DNA of 64,000 nt from Xanthostigma xanthostigma (Eukaryota > Arthropoda > Insecta > Raphidioptera > Raphidiidae): contig OY754468.1 of the NCBI GenBank assembly GCA_963575645.1, positions 5,704,001-5,768,000 on the forward strand. Reading direction: 5' to 3'. Each line of letters starts with the position of its first letter. Position 1 is the stretch's first letter. This document shows positions 63,503 to 64,000 of the stretch, piece after piece. Position numbers and translations under genes: made by a program. Under the pieces are notes generated by a model. It had not been told where the DNA came from. It worked only from the letters and a program-made list of their open reading frames with translations, and searched no databases.

Positions 63503-64000
63503 CAGTGGAACTTCATTAATTCAAAGTTGAAGCGATTGGCTTAAAACTTCGAATTAACGAGATTTAAAATTATCGAATTTTTGCAGTCGATCTCGTTTCT
63601 GTCTTTAAAACTGTCAAGCCATCGTACGCTGGCCTTTAAATCGATTTCGCTAAGACTCTTAGATGACTCCTCAGCTTTACTTTTGATGTCACCATACTGA
63701 CACGAATTCCTAAATCTCGAGCCAGCTTAGACCACTTCACGCACACTCGTCGATTTCCGAGAAGTCGGAATTTCGGGCACGTTTTCTTTTGAAATTATTG
63801 TTATCATTCAAAATCTTATTTTTATTCTCTAAATAAGGCAACAGAGTGTTCGGTGGTATGCCAAACTCCTTTGCAACGTCTGATTTTTTTAACTCTTTCT
63901 CCATTTCCCGAATAACCCCCACCTTCATAGTCTTCGTTAATGTTTTAAATGAGACATCTTCTTATTTGCAACTCGGACATTTTCGAATTTTAAGACAGTC
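63503..64000 (-). mobile_element. pogo/Tigger-type transposon, internally deleted, cut by window end
   Basis: It starts TA-CAGTGGAACTTCATT, a pogo-type terminus beside a TA. On the minus strand, 63928-63737 encodes KKSDVAKEFGIPPNTLLPYL and KRKRARNSDFSEIDECA. This is the N-terminal helix-turn-helix region of CENP-B/Tigger transposases, which binds the element ends. After a frameshift (near 63740) the reading WSKLARDLGIRVS continues the second DNA-binding helix. It then stops short of any DDE catalytic core. The rest is off the window. Confidence 0.8.

Overview
This window is eukaryotic nuclear DNA, most likely from an insect with a large, AT-rich, transposon-loaded genome. The evidence is one host gene with GT-AG introns, tRNA-derived SINE heads, a Penelope-like element (PLE) with a GIY-YIG domain, APE-type LINE relics, solo LTRs, and many short DNA elements with 8-bp (hAT/P-like), TAA/TTA (Harbinger-like) or TA (Tc1/mariner/pogo-like) target duplications. 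I cannot place the insect order.

Host gene. One gene is visible, on the + strand: an SLC6 Na+/Cl- coupled transporter closest in sequence to glycine transporters. Eleven exons between 39414 and 61510 join without a frame break into 591 codons plus a stop. The start exon lies upstream and was not found. Its introns hold a 4.9-kb Penelope complex, a trimeric tRNA-type SINE, a 2.6-kb THAP-type transposon with a nested element, and several MITEs.

Layout. 1-15.6 kb: MITEs, foldback elements, a solo LTR, a tRNA-Lys-bearing element and two copies of a THAP-exon MITE. 15.7-18.7 kb: a 5'-truncated, twice-frameshifted LINE. 19-32 kb: hAT/Harbinger/Tc1 short elements, a triple-copy nested-palindrome family, large foldbacks and a tRNA-Gly-like pseudogene. 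31.8-33.8 kb: a minus-strand solo LTR, then a minus-strand LINE split by a hAT element. 35-39.4 kb: an inverted pair of hammerhead-ribozyme-like motifs inside a hAT-like element, another foldback, MITEs and a second tRNA-Lys element. 39.4-61.5 kb: the transporter gene. 62-64 kb: more short elements and an internally deleted pogo/Tigger transposon running off the end.

How it fits together. Nearly everything outside the transporter exons is mobile DNA, often nested. The most notable thread is a hammerhead-like core (CTGAAGA, stem II, GAAACGTT) at eight or more sites. Some lie in the tails of the Penelope copies; others form head-to-head inverted pairs with no reverse transcriptase nearby. Other stretches of more than 300 bases are listed as unassigned, with what little can be seen in them.
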